Below, in pieces: positions 41,198 to 49,097 of a stretch of 64,000 nucleotides of DNA (its first letter is position 1; each line of letters opens with the position of its first letter). A program made the translations under genes and the position numbers. The notes under the pieces are model-generated. The model ran no database searches. It was not told where the DNA came from and was given only the letters and a program-made list of their open reading frames with translations. The DNA is from DATMQA01 sp035566895 (GTDB lineage: Bacteria; Verrucomicrobiota; Verrucomicrobiia; Limisphaerales; UBA8199). The DNA lies in contig DATMQA010000088.1 of assembly GCA_035566895.1 (NCBI GenBank), positions 1 through 64,000 on the forward strand, given 5' to 3'.

Positions 41198-42820
41198 TTA
41201 GAAGCCCGTTGCGATGCCGGCTGGACCGGAGTTTCCGCCGCGGTTATTACCCGTCGTCGGGTTTCCACTGGTGCTGTTCTGCTGCTGAGTTTGGCGCACA
41301 GTCAGCGGGTTGTTGTCCCCCAGCAATGAGTTTCGGCTGCTCGTGCTGGAGCTGGCGGCGGTGTTACGATGGAATAGGTCCTGCAGCATCTGGTTAATAT
41401 CCTGCGGCTCGGCATTCCGCAGCTCATACACCTGTACCAATTCCTTGCGGGCCGCGCTGGCATCGAGTTGCTCGATGAGCTGCGCGATTTGCGGCATCCA
41501 CGTCGTCGCTGCGCTGACCAATAGCGACGAGGTGCGCGCATCTGCCACCGCCAGCACCCGGCCCTTCTTCTTCGCCCGCTCGCTGCTGCCAGTTTGGTTG
41601 CCGGTGTTGTTCCCTCCATCAAAAACCGGTGGCGGAGGGAAACCACCAACCCGGAACTCCGCCTGGTTCTGTTCCGACCCGCTCTTGGAATCGTCGGGGA
41701 AGAGCTGGGCGAGTTGGCCGGCCAATTCCCTCGGGTCGGCATTGAGCAGGTGGAAGACGCGCAGTTCGGTGATGTCGGTGACCGGCTGATCGATTTGTTG
41801 GACAATGTTGGCGGTCGTGTCCATCAGGGCGGCCGGCGAACTGACGATCAGGGAGTTGGAGGTCTCATCCGCCACAGCGACCACTTTGGCCGCGGCGGCG
41901 TTGCCGCCAGTGCCCGAACTCGAACTCCCCTGCGGCTCCACAAATCCCGGCGGACCGAAACCGCCCGGACCCGGTCCGGGCCCATTGAAGAGTTGGGCAC
42001 GCTGGTTCGCGTTCTGGCTGGAGCCCTGCGACGAAAAGAGCTGCTGGAGCACCGTGGCCAACTGTTTGGCATCCGCATAATGCAGCGGGAAAACCTTGAG
42101 CGTGGACACCTTCGCGATGGAAGTATCCAGCGCGCTGACGATCTTAAGGACCCGCCGGATATCCCGCTTGGTGGCCACCAGCAGCAGGGTATTGGCGCTT
42201 TCGTTGACTGAGAGCGTGGCGGTCGCCGGCAGCAACGGTTGCAGATTATTGACTAACTGGCCGGCATTGGCATAGCGCACCGGAATGAGTTGAGTGACGG
42301 TTTCATCCGACTTGGCCACGGTCTCCGGGTCGTTGCCGGTAACTATCTCCAGGTCCGAGGTCCTGGCATTTTCCTGTCGCACGATGCTCAGAATCCGCCC
42401 GTCTCGAATCACCGCATACCCGTTTTTTTTGAGCGCCGAGTTGAGTAAGTCCACGGCCTCGTCCTTGCTCACGGGCGTTGTGCTCCAGACATCGAGCGTA
42501 CCGCGCACCTCGGTCTCCTGGTTGATGACGAACCCAGCCGCATCGCTCAGATAGTCCAGGACCAGGCTTAATGGTGCCCCACGGAAGCTCAGGCGCAGGC
42601 TGTTGGTGGCGCCGGCGCCCTTCGTGGGAACTGCCAACGGATGCGTGTCGGCCGGTAGTAGGGGCTCACCTGACGCAGGCAGACGAGTCGCTCGCGTGAC
42701 GCTCGCAACTTCGGCTGCAGCCGCCGCCGCTCGTTCCAATTGTGGTGCCGGCTCGGCTCCCAATGCCAGGCCCGTTCCCGTGAAAATTGCCAGTATACTC
42801 ACTCCCCAATTTGTTTTCAT
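41198..42820 (-). CDS. Exported secretin-N-domain protein without a barrel
   Basis: A 540-residue exported protein (signal MKTNWGVSILAIFTGTGLAL; ATG 42820 preferred over TTG 42838). It opens with an N0-like domain, LSFRGAPLSLVLDYLSDAAG. Three N1/NHN-type domains of GspD-like secretins follow: LIPVRYANAGQLVNNLQPLL with VNESANTLLLVATKRDIRRV; LKVFPLHYADAKQLATVLQQ with VADETSNSLIVSSPAAL; and LRVFHLLNADPRELAGQLAQ with VADARTSSLLVSAATTW. A fourth half-domain, LVQVYELRNAEPQDINQMLQ, ends in a Gly/Asn/Gln-rich tail. The C-terminal beta-barrel (secretin domain) of type II/III secretins is missing, so it cannot form a pore. It may be a scaffold or pilotin-like periplasmic protein. Confidence 0.82.
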   Translation of the reverse strand: MKTNWGVSILAIFTGTGLALGAEPAPQLERAAAAAAEVASVTRATRLPASGEPLLPADTHPLAVPTKGAGATNSLRLSFRGAPLSLVLDYLSDAAGFVINQETEVRGTLDVWSTTPVSKDEAVDLLNSALKKNGYAVIRDGRILSIVRQENARTSDLEIVTGNDPETVAKSDETVTQLIPVRYANAGQLVNNLQPLLPATATLSVNESANTLLLVATKRDIRRVLKIVSALDTSIAKVSTLKVFPLHYADAKQLATVLQQLFSSQGSSQNANQRAQLFNGPGPGPGGFGPPGFVEPQGSSSSGTGGNAAAAKVVAVADETSNSLIVSSPAALMDTTANIVQQIDQPVTDITELRVFHLLNADPRELAGQLAQLFPDDSKSGSEQNQAEFRVGGFPPPPVFDGGNNTGNQTGSSERAKKKGRVLAVADARTSSLLVSAATTWMPQIAQLIEQLDASAARKELVQVYELRNAEPQDINQMLQDLFHRNTAASSSTSSRNSLLGDNNPLTVRQTQQQNSTSGNPTTGNNRGGNSGPAGIATGF

Positions 42821-42982
42821 GGGCTCAACCTGGCCCAACTCACCTTAAAACAACGTGAAGGGAAGCCGGTTTGCGAAGCTCATTCTTCATCGCCTCTTAA
42901 GGTCCCTCCTGCCACGATAGTACATGGCGAATTGCATTGATTACTGTGCGATTTACCGCCATCTAGAATTGAGGCAAGACCG

Positions 42983-43642
42983 ATGCGCGTGCTTGTGGTT
43001 GAAGACGAACCGGACCTGCTAGCCAGCCTATTGCGGGCCGTGCGCGAGGATGGTTATGCCGCCGATGGCGCGGCCGACGGCGAGGAGGGCCTGTACAAAG
43101 CCGAGAACTACGATTACGACGCCATCGTTCTGGACATCATGCTGCCGGGGCTCGATGGCTGGGAAGTCTTGCGCCGCTTGCGCAAAACCAAGAAAACCGC
43201 GGTGCTGATGCTGACCGCCCGCGATGCCGTGCGTGACCGGGTCCGGGGACTGGACACCGGTGCTGATGATTACGTGCTCAAGCCTTTCGACCTCGACGAG
43301 CTTCTGGCGCGGCTGCGCGCGCTCATCCGCCGCTCGGCCAACCAGCCTCAAGCCCGCCTGGAGATTGGCGATATCCTCATTGATACAGCCGGAAGGACGG
43401 TTTGCCGTCAGGGCGAGCCGGTTTCCCTGACCGCGCGAGAATACGCCCTGGTGGAATTCCTCGCCCTGCACCGTGGCAAAGTGGTCACCCGCACGACGCT
43501 CTACGAACACCTCTTCGATGAAAATGACTCGACGCTCTCCAACCTCCTCGACGTGCATGTCTCCAATATCCGCAAGAAACTCGGCCACGACTTTATCACC
43601 ACGCGGCGGGGACATGGCTACAGCATCGAGAAAACGCAATGA
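42983..43642 (+). CDS. OmpR-family response regulator
   Basis: A 219-residue two-domain regulator. The receiver domain begins MRVLVVEDEPDLLASLLRAV; the phospho-acceptor Asp is in AIVLDIMLPGLDGWEVL (near residue 51), and LMLTARDA and YVLKPFDLDELLARL supply Thr and Lys. The winged-helix output domain ends RKKLGHDFITTRRGHGYSIE. It overlaps the histidine-kinase gene by four bases (ATGA), so both are translated as a unit. The type resembles regulators of metal or envelope stress (CusR/MprA-like). The target is unknown. Confidence 0.95.
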   Translation: MRVLVVEDEPDLLASLLRAVREDGYAADGAADGEEGLYKAENYDYDAIVLDIMLPGLDGWEVLRRLRKTKKTAVLMLTARDAVRDRVRGLDTGADDYVLKPFDLDELLARLRALIRRSANQPQARLEIGDILIDTAGRTVCRQGEPVSLTAREYALVEFLALHRGKVVTRTTLYEHLFDENDSTLSNLLDVHVSNIRKKLGHDFITTRRGHGYSIEKTQ

Positions 43643-45138
43643 TCTTTAACTCTATCCGCTGGCGCCTGCAGGCCTGGCACGGCCTGATTCTGGTCCTGGT
43701 GCTCGCCGGCTTCGGCCTCAGCGCCTATCATGTCACTCGTGACAACCAGTTGCGCCGTGTAGATCAGGAACTGGACCAGCGGCTGGGAGCCCTGTTTCGG
43801 CCGCCTCCCCCACAGGACCCGGGCTCGTCTCCGGAGCATCATCATCGAGAGGCGCGCTTCGACCCCTCGGAGTTCACGGTCAGAATTCGTGAAGCTATCC
43901 AGCGCGCCGTTCAGCAAGCTGGCGCGGCGGATGCCAGTCAAACCAACGCTTGCTATTACGTCTTATGGCAGGCGGACGGCTCGGTCCTGGCCAACTCTAC
44001 TGCGAACCCCCAAGCCATCCCGTTGCCCGAACGCATCGAACCCGCTGCTCCGCCGGAAAGTCAGGGCCGGGAACCGTCGGGCCGCCCGTCCGCCGAACCC
44101 CGCCCCGGACCGCGAATGTTTCAAGGAGCCGCCCGCACTCGCGAGGAGCAGCGTGAGCTCTTCCGTTTCCTGCCGCATGGCGAGTGCATCCTTGTCGGAC
44201 GCTCCCTGGCGCCGGAGTTGGCGGCGATGCACCGCCTGGGCTTTTGGCTGGTCGTCGCCGGCACGGCCGTGCTGCTGTTGGGCCTGGCGGGCGGATGGTG
44301 GCTGGCCTCGCGTGCGATCCGCCCGATTGAGGACATCAGCGCTACGGCCATGAAGATCGCCGCCGGCGACCTCTCCCAACGCATTAACGCGGCCGATACC
44401 GACAGTGAGTTCGGCCGGCTGACCGCGGTGCTCAACTCCACCTTCGCCCGGCTCGAGGCGGCCTTCGCGCATCAGTCCCGGTTTACCTCTGATGCCTCCC
44501 ACGAGCTGCGCACTCCCCTCTCAGTTATTCTTTCTGAAACCCAAAGCTCCCTCTCCCGCGAGCGCAGCGCCCCGGAATATCGCCAGGCCCTCGAAGCCTG
44601 CCGCCGCGCCGCTCAGCGCATGCGCACGCTGGCCGAATCCCTCCTTGAATTGGCCCGGTTGGATGCAGGACAGGAGCCGATGAAACGCGAACCGTTCGAC
44701 CTGGCCCGGGTCGCGCGTGAAGCCGTTGAACTGCTGCGGCCGCTCGCAACGGAACGCAGCGTCGAGGTTCGTTGCGAACTCAGTCCCTTGGAATGCCTCG
44801 GCGATGCGGAACGCATCAGCCAGGTCGCCACCAACCTCCTCACCAACGCCATTCATTTCAATCGTACCCAGGGGGAAGTCCGAATTGCCACCCTCGCTGA
44901 GAATGGCACAGCAGTTCTCACCGTGACCGATACCGGCGAGGGCATTTCCACCGAGGATCTGCCGCACATCTTCGAGCGTTTTTATCGCGCCGATAAATCC
45001 CGCTCCCGCGCCCAGGGCCGGGCTGGTCTGGGGCTGGCCATCTCCAAAGCTATTGTTGATGCCCACGGCGGGGCCCTCGAAGTCTCCAGTCAACCCGGCG
45101 CCGGCAGTACCTTCCGCCTCACCCTGCCGCTCAAGTAA
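43639..45138 (+). CDS. Sensor histidine kinase with periplasmic sensing domain
   Basis: A 499-residue sensor. A first membrane segment (LILVLVLAGFGLSAYHVT) and a second (WLVVAGTAVLLLGLAGGWWL, near residue 210) enclose a periplasmic domain of about 170 residues with a Pro/His-rich loop (RPPPPQDPGSSPEHHHREA). Then come a HAMP domain, the HisKA box FTSDASHELRTPLSVILSE with the phospho-accepting His, and the ATPase domain with NLLTNAIHF (N box), DTGEGIS (G1) and GRAGLGLAISKA (G2). The architecture is like CusS-type sensors; the His-rich loop may bind metal (inference). It overlaps the response-regulator gene by four bases. Confidence 0.95.
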   Translation: MIFNSIRWRLQAWHGLILVLVLAGFGLSAYHVTRDNQLRRVDQELDQRLGALFRPPPPQDPGSSPEHHHREARFDPSEFTVRIREAIQRAVQQAGAADASQTNACYYVLWQADGSVLANSTANPQAIPLPERIEPAAPPESQGREPSGRPSAEPRPGPRMFQGAARTREEQRELFRFLPHGECILVGRSLAPELAAMHRLGFWLVVAGTAVLLLGLAGGWWLASRAIRPIEDISATAMKIAAGDLSQRINAADTDSEFGRLTAVLNSTFARLEAAFAHQSRFTSDASHELRTPLSVILSETQSSLSRERSAPEYRQALEACRRAAQRMRTLAESLLELARLDAGQEPMKREPFDLARVAREAVELLRPLATERSVEVRCELSPLECLGDAERISQVATNLLTNAIHFNRTQGEVRIATLAENGTAVLTVTDTGEGISTEDLPHIFERFYRADKSRSRAQGRAGLGLAISKAIVDAHGGALEVSSQPGAGSTFRLTLPLK

Positions 45139-45173
45139 AGTTGTCGTTTGTTGCACCACTCACGAAGGCGTTC

Positions 45174-45215
45174 TCCCTCTCCCCTTCATAAGGGGAGAGG
45201 GTTGGGGTGAGGGGT
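45174..45215. repeat. CCCTCTCCCC hairpin repeat
   Basis: CCCTCTCCCC and GGGGAGAGGG form a 10-bp stem at 45175-45200, followed by TTGGGGTGAGGGG. This hairpin motif is scattered through many bacterial genomes. Here it may end the two-component transcript, though no T-tract follows. Confidence 0.7.
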
Positions 45216-45302
45216 AGCTTGCTTTTCTCTCGCCGCGGAGAAAATGATGCGTCTTGAATCACCCGGCCGGATTCCCCACACTCATCCGAGCCTGCACCGC
45301 CG

Positions 45303-45653
45303 ATGCCACGCCCGAACGACAGTCCGAACGAGCTTCCCGACTTCCGAGTAGTCCTCCGTAATGCCCAAGGGAAGTATGTGGCGAGCGACGCCCACGGAGT
45401 GTTTTTTACCGAAGATCGCCACGCCGCCATCGTGCTCAGTTACCGCGCGGAACGTGTCCCGGAACAAATCGAGGCGATTCGGAACAACCACGGCTTCACC
45501 CTGACAGCGGACCCGGTGCCCCTCGAGGAAATCTATGAAACCTGCGATCGGTGCAAGGACTTCTTCATGCCCTTCATGACGTTTTTTGACGGCAAGCGCT
45601 TCCTTTGTGCCGATTGCCGCAAGCCCGACCCCACCCGCTCTGCCCGCGCCTGA
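45303..45653 (+). CDS. Small protein with C-terminal zinc ribbon
   Basis: A 116-residue protein. The N-terminal part has beta strands (DFRVVLRNAQGKYVASDAHG, RHAAIVLSYRAERVPEQIEA), and the C-terminal part has two CxxC pairs, CDRCKDFF and LCADCRKP, spaced like a zinc ribbon. It may bind nucleic acid or protein. It follows the two-component operon by about 160 bases, with the GC-rich hairpin repeat between. The family is not known to me. Confidence 0.6.
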   Translation: MPRPNDSPNELPDFRVVLRNAQGKYVASDAHGVFFTEDRHAAIVLSYRAERVPEQIEAIRNNHGFTLTADPVPLEEIYETCDRCKDFFMPFMTFFDGKRFLCADCRKPDPTRSARA

Positions 45654-45661
45654 ACCGCAAA

Positions 45662-46471
45662 TCAAAAATTCCTCGCCGCGAGCACTTCTCTAGCCGGCTT
45701 CCGGTCCCCCGTGCAACTAATCCGCCTCGGTCCGTCCAAAAAACGCAGTTTGAAGCCGAGCTTCTCGTAAAGCGTCAGAATCCGCTCCGTGGCCTGGTTG
45801 GACAAGATCACCGGCCCTTTATGTCGCGCCAGCCATTCCGCCGCCCGCACCTGGTCCTCCCAACCGAATGGTTCCTTCGCGTACCGAGTGAATTCCACGT
45901 CGAACGGCGGGTCGGCATAAATAAAATCGTCCGCTTCCAACCGCGTGTTCTCAAAATCGACACTCGTGAACTCCCAATTCGAAAATACCTGTTGGTAAGC
46001 GCTGAAATCCCGAATGTAGTTGATGCTCTTGTAACGCCCAAAAGGCACATTGAATTCGCCGCTGGCGTTGAACCGGCACAGACCGTTGAAACAGGTCCGA
46101 TTCAGGTAATAAAACAGCGCTGCCGCCTCCGCGCAATCAGCCTTGCCTTCGCGCAGCAGTTCATTGAACCGCTTTCGATGCGCATAATAGAGCTCCCGAT
46201 CATTCTCCATCCAGAGCGTGATCTGCATTCCTCGCTTCAGCCACCCGTAGAAGTGCATAACGTGCGGATTAGCATCATTGAGCAAGGCGCGTTCGGGGAC
46301 CAGGCCGAGCGTGATCGCCAATGCGCCGCAAAACGGCTCAACTAGGCGGCGCTCCGAGAATGGCTGCCAGAGCGGTATAAGCTGTGGCACCAGCCAGCGC
46401 TTTCCGCCCGCCCATTTCAGAGGCGGCGAAAGCGGGACGGCCAACGGCAATGGGGTTTCGGTTTCGGACAC
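45662..46471 (-). CDS. D12-class DNA adenine methyltransferase
   Basis: A 269-residue Dam-like N6-adenine methylase. The AdoMet motif is PPLKWAGGKRWLVPQLIPL, and FCGALAITLGLVPE is the following loop. The DPPF catalytic motif (DPPY in classical Dam) lies in FIYADPPFDVEFTRYAKEP. The family marker LNRTCFNGLCRFNASGEFNV is intact. No restriction gene is adjacent, so it is probably a solitary methylase with a regulatory or protective role. The start is GTG 46471. It is flanked by an Rrf2 gene and a zinc-ribbon gene, neither typical for a restriction system. Confidence 0.9.
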   Translation of the reverse strand: MSETETPLPLAVPLSPPLKWAGGKRWLVPQLIPLWQPFSERRLVEPFCGALAITLGLVPERALLNDANPHVMHFYGWLKRGMQITLWMENDRELYYAHRKRFNELLREGKADCAEAAALFYYLNRTCFNGLCRFNASGEFNVPFGRYKSINYIRDFSAYQQVFSNWEFTSVDFENTRLEADDFIYADPPFDVEFTRYAKEPFGWEDQVRAAEWLARHKGPVILSNQATERILTLYEKLGFKLRFLDGPRRISCTGDRKPAREVLAARNF

Positions 46472-46595
46472 ACCGGGATCATTCTCGGCCTCAATCGCGA
46501 ACGCAACGCTGAAATAGTGGAACGCTGCTTCACGTCACTCGCGCACTCCATAGACGGACTTTCCCCAATTTAATTTGGGCGCGATTTCGATACGA

Positions 46596-47015
46596 TCAGA
46601 TGTAATACATCTTTTCCTTGGCCGAGCTTTCGTCCAACAGCTTCTGAAAGGTGATCTCGTCCGCGGCGGCTTCGACTGCTTGTTGCAAACGTTTCCAAGC
46701 CCGGTGCAATTCGGGTGGGCAATCCGAATCGCTAAGCGCCGGGGTGTCGAACACCGTTCCATCCACCGCGCGGAGTACGTCACCCAGCGAGATTTCTGCC
46801 GGCGGCCGGGCCAGGAGATAGCCTCCCTCCTTCCCGCGCACGCTGCGAGCGATACCTTGCGACTTCAATTCGATGAGAATCTGCACCAGATAATTGGCCG
46901 GCACCCCTTGCTCCTCGGCCAGGTCCTCGACCCGAAGGGCGACACCGTTTGGATGATGCCGCGCCAGGCCAAGCACCGCGCGCGCGGCATAATCGCTTTT
47001 AACGGAAAGCTTCAC
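46596..47015 (-). CDS. Rrf2-family transcriptional regulator
   Basis: A 139-residue Rrf2-type regulator with the winged helix in the N-terminal half: MKLSVKSDYAARAVLGLARH, VEDLAEEQGVPANYLVQILI, SQGIARSVRGKEGGYLLARP. The GGYxLARxP wing motif is present. The three cysteines that bind an Fe-S cluster in IscR/NsrR are not; there is only one, in SDCPPELHR. It is therefore probably a cluster-free member that senses something else. GTG 47015 is the start. It lies next to the methylase gene in the same direction but with a gap of about 120 bases. Confidence 0.88.
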   Translation of the reverse strand: MKLSVKSDYAARAVLGLARHHPNGVALRVEDLAEEQGVPANYLVQILIELKSQGIARSVRGKEGGYLLARPPAEISLGDVLRAVDGTVFDTPALSDSDCPPELHRAWKRLQQAVEAAADEITFQKLLDESSAKEKMYYI

Positions 47016-47122
47016 TTTCTCAAACTAGCGGAAACGACAAGGCGGTGCAATGACCAGAATCGACACGATGGAATACCGTGTTAAAATTGCTCTAATCAAT
47101 ACTTAAAGATGCCAGAAAATTT

Positions 47123-47146
47123 GAGCCTCCTTGCGTCGGCTGCTAC
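47123..47146. repeat. Solitary REP-like arm
   Basis: GAGCCTCCTTGCGTCGGCTG and four more bases match the right arm of the palindromes at 22.0 and 23.5 kb with few changes, but the opposite arm is absent. Confidence 0.65.
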
Positions 47147-47206
47147 GATGGGAATGATTCCTTGCGCGCTCTTAGACCTGGGGCGTGCATGAGAACCGCG
47201 TGGATG

Positions 47207-47237
47207 ATGCGTGAAACCACTCGAATAATTTCACGCA
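47207..47237. repeat. Perfect 10-bp hairpin with 12-base loop
   Basis: ATGCGTGAAA and TTTCACGCAT flank CCACTCGAATAA just beyond the 3' end of the hydrolase gene. Copies of ATGCGTGA/TCACGCATC also repeat nearby. No T-tract follows on the minus strand, so its use as a terminator is uncertain. Confidence 0.55.
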
Positions 47238-47278
47238 TCACGCATCACTCATCACCACCCCATCACGCATCAGTACCG

Positions 47279-48430
47279 TCACTTGAGCCGCTCTTCCATC
47301 CACGCCAGCGTCTTGGCCCACATCTCGGGCGTATAAACGTGACCCAAACCAGGGTAAATGATGCTCTGAAAATCACTCTCCTTCCCATAGATCCCATAGA
47401 CCGGGCGCACTGCTGTTTCAATCGCGTGAATCCCATCCTCCGGCGAACCGTTGTCCTGGTCGCCAGTTTGGAACAACACCGGGCGGGGTGCCGCCAAGGC
47501 GACGACGGCTTCGGTATCGAAATGATTCAACAGGCCCGGTACGAAATAGTAGATGCCATGCGCCTTGAGCTCCTCGTGCTGAATCAGGTTCTGGTAGCGT
47601 GTCACGCAGGCAATAGCGACACCGGTCTTGAGCCGGTCGTCCAGCGCCATCAGCCACCAGGTGCGCGTCGCCCCCATGCTGATGCCGGTAACCCCGAGAC
47701 GGGTTGCATCCACTTCCGGGCGGGATGCCAGGTAATCCAGCCCCATCAAATCATCCCGCAAAATCATCCCCCACAGCGTGCGGCCGACCCACAAGTTAAA
47801 CTTGCTGGCGGTCAGCTCGCCGTTGCTCCCTTTCTCTTCCGGACCGCCGGGGCCTCGACCATTGCGCTCGCCGAAGCAATAGGCATCAATCCCCAACACC
47901 ACAAATCCGCGTTTGGCTAATGCGGGCCCGGGAGGTTCTGGCGTATGCCGTGCCTGGAACAATTCCTCTTTGCCAATCTCATACTCGCCGCCATGCCAGT
48001 GGCAATACAGGATCGCCGGCGCTTTTCCGGAAAGGTTTTCGGGCAACAGGAGATAGCCCGCCACCGTCGCACCCGCGCCGTTATCGAATTGGAATTTCTC
48101 GACCTTGCAGCCGTCCCGAGTTTCCCGGGAAAGGATCGCGATCTCAGGTAATTTGGGTCGCGGTGGAAGTTTGCCGAGCAACTGCCAAAGCTGCGCCCGC
48201 ACTTCTTTTCGCTGGCGTTCCCAGGCGCTTTTGGAACCGGGCGCCTTAAAATCTGGCGCCAGCGCGGAACTTGCGAGCCACCGGGCGGCGTCGCTTTGAT
48301 TGGTCTGAGCCATCGCGGCACTCAAAGTCAGGTTAACTGCCGCCCAGAGGGCTGCGAGGCTAAAGCGGAAGGTGCAAGGTCGAAGATGCAAGATGGTCCG
48401 AACGGATGTGTTCCATCTCCCATCTTCCAT
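47279..48430 (-). CDS. Exported alpha/beta hydrolase (acetyl-xylan-esterase-like)
   Basis: A hydrolase of about 383 residues. The signal peptide is FSLAALWAAVNLTLSAAMAQ; the start is uncertain, with ATG 48430 chosen to avoid overlap with the gene upstream. The fold shows VAGYLLLPENLSGKAPAILY, the oxyanion motif HWHGGEYEIGKEE, the strand VVLGIDAYCFGERNGRG, the nucleophile Ser in GVTGISMGATRTWWL, the Asp in VLFQTGDQD and the His near YPGLGHVY. This is the cutinase/dienelactone-hydrolase-like group often listed as acetyl xylan esterase. It could remove acetyl groups from plant polysaccharide (inference). Confidence 0.83.
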   Translation of the reverse strand: MEDGRWNTSVRTILHLRPCTFRFSLAALWAAVNLTLSAAMAQTNQSDAARWLASSALAPDFKAPGSKSAWERQRKEVRAQLWQLLGKLPPRPKLPEIAILSRETRDGCKVEKFQFDNGAGATVAGYLLLPENLSGKAPAILYCHWHGGEYEIGKEELFQARHTPEPPGPALAKRGFVVLGIDAYCFGERNGRGPGGPEEKGSNGELTASKFNLWVGRTLWGMILRDDLMGLDYLASRPEVDATRLGVTGISMGATRTWWLMALDDRLKTGVAIACVTRYQNLIQHEELKAHGIYYFVPGLLNHFDTEAVVALAAPRPVLFQTGDQDNGSPEDGIHAIETAVRPVYGIYGKESDFQSIIYPGLGHVYTPEMWAKTLAWMEERLK

Positions 48431-48440
48431 CTTCTTTCTC

Positions 48441-49022
48441 CTACTTGACGCCGCCTTTCTGGATTTCAGCAGAGATGGCCTTGACATCGTCCGCAATGGC
48501 GACTGCCTTAAGGCGGTTCAATCCGTTCTCCTGAAAGATCGCCTGCACATCCGCAAAGATGCCATCGAGTTTCGCCTGCGGATACTTGCCCGGATTAAGC
48601 ACCGCATCGAGTTCCTGCACCAAACGCGCGCGGCTTGTCGCCGGCAACGGCTTTTCAGCGAATGCAGCGCTGAGGTCGTCGGCCAGCTTGGCGGCGGCAG
48701 CCGGGGAAGGCTTCGCCCCCTGCGCGGCGGCGAGCAATTCATTCGCAAGCTGCTGCTTCTGCGCTTCGGTTGCCGGCGAACCAGTTCCAATAACGGCCAG
48801 GTCGGTCTGGAATTTCGTAAGCGCGGGCGAGAGCCTTGGCGGTGGTGGAGTCGTGGCTCCCGGAGTGGGAGTGCCGGGTTGCGTCGGCGGAGCCACACCC
48901 TGCCGCACGTTGTTTTGGTTGCTCAATTCCTTGGCCCGCTGCTTGATGATGGCGTCCTGGCCGGCAACCGGGCCGGCCGCCACCAGTACGACGGCGCCGA
49001 TGAATCCAAACGTTGCGTTCAT
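48441..49022 (-). CDS. Exported helical protein of unknown function
   Basis: A 193-residue exported protein (signal MNATFGFIGAVVLVAAGPVA). A Pro/Thr-rich linker (TPTPGATTPPPPRLSP) separates it from a helical domain of about 120 residues with repeats such as ELLAAAQGAKPSPAAAAKLA and RLVQELDAVLNPGKYPQAKL. No catalytic motif. It lies 75 bases after the Mla/MCE operon in the same direction and may be part of it. Confidence 0.65.
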   Translation of the reverse strand: MNATFGFIGAVVLVAAGPVAGQDAIIKQRAKELSNQNNVRQGVAPPTQPGTPTPGATTPPPPRLSPALTKFQTDLAVIGTGSPATEAQKQQLANELLAAAQGAKPSPAAAAKLADDLSAAFAEKPLPATSRARLVQELDAVLNPGKYPQAKLDGIFADVQAIFQENGLNRLKAVAIADDVKAISAEIQKGGVK

Positions 49023-49097
49023 AGGAGGGTGAATATTGTAGATTTGCTCTAAAAACAGACTGCACCGCGCGGTTTGCAATGTCAATGGCGCGCCTTG

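Noticed and set aside
42890..42982. Promoter for the two-component operon
   Set aside because: A TTGATT and a TAGAAT are present upstream of 42983, but the spacing of 21 bases is too long for a standard sigma-70 promoter.
45174..45215. Rho-independent terminator after the histidine kinase
   Set aside because: The stem is strong but no T-tract follows; the sequence is a known type of dispersed hairpin, so it is listed as a repeat.
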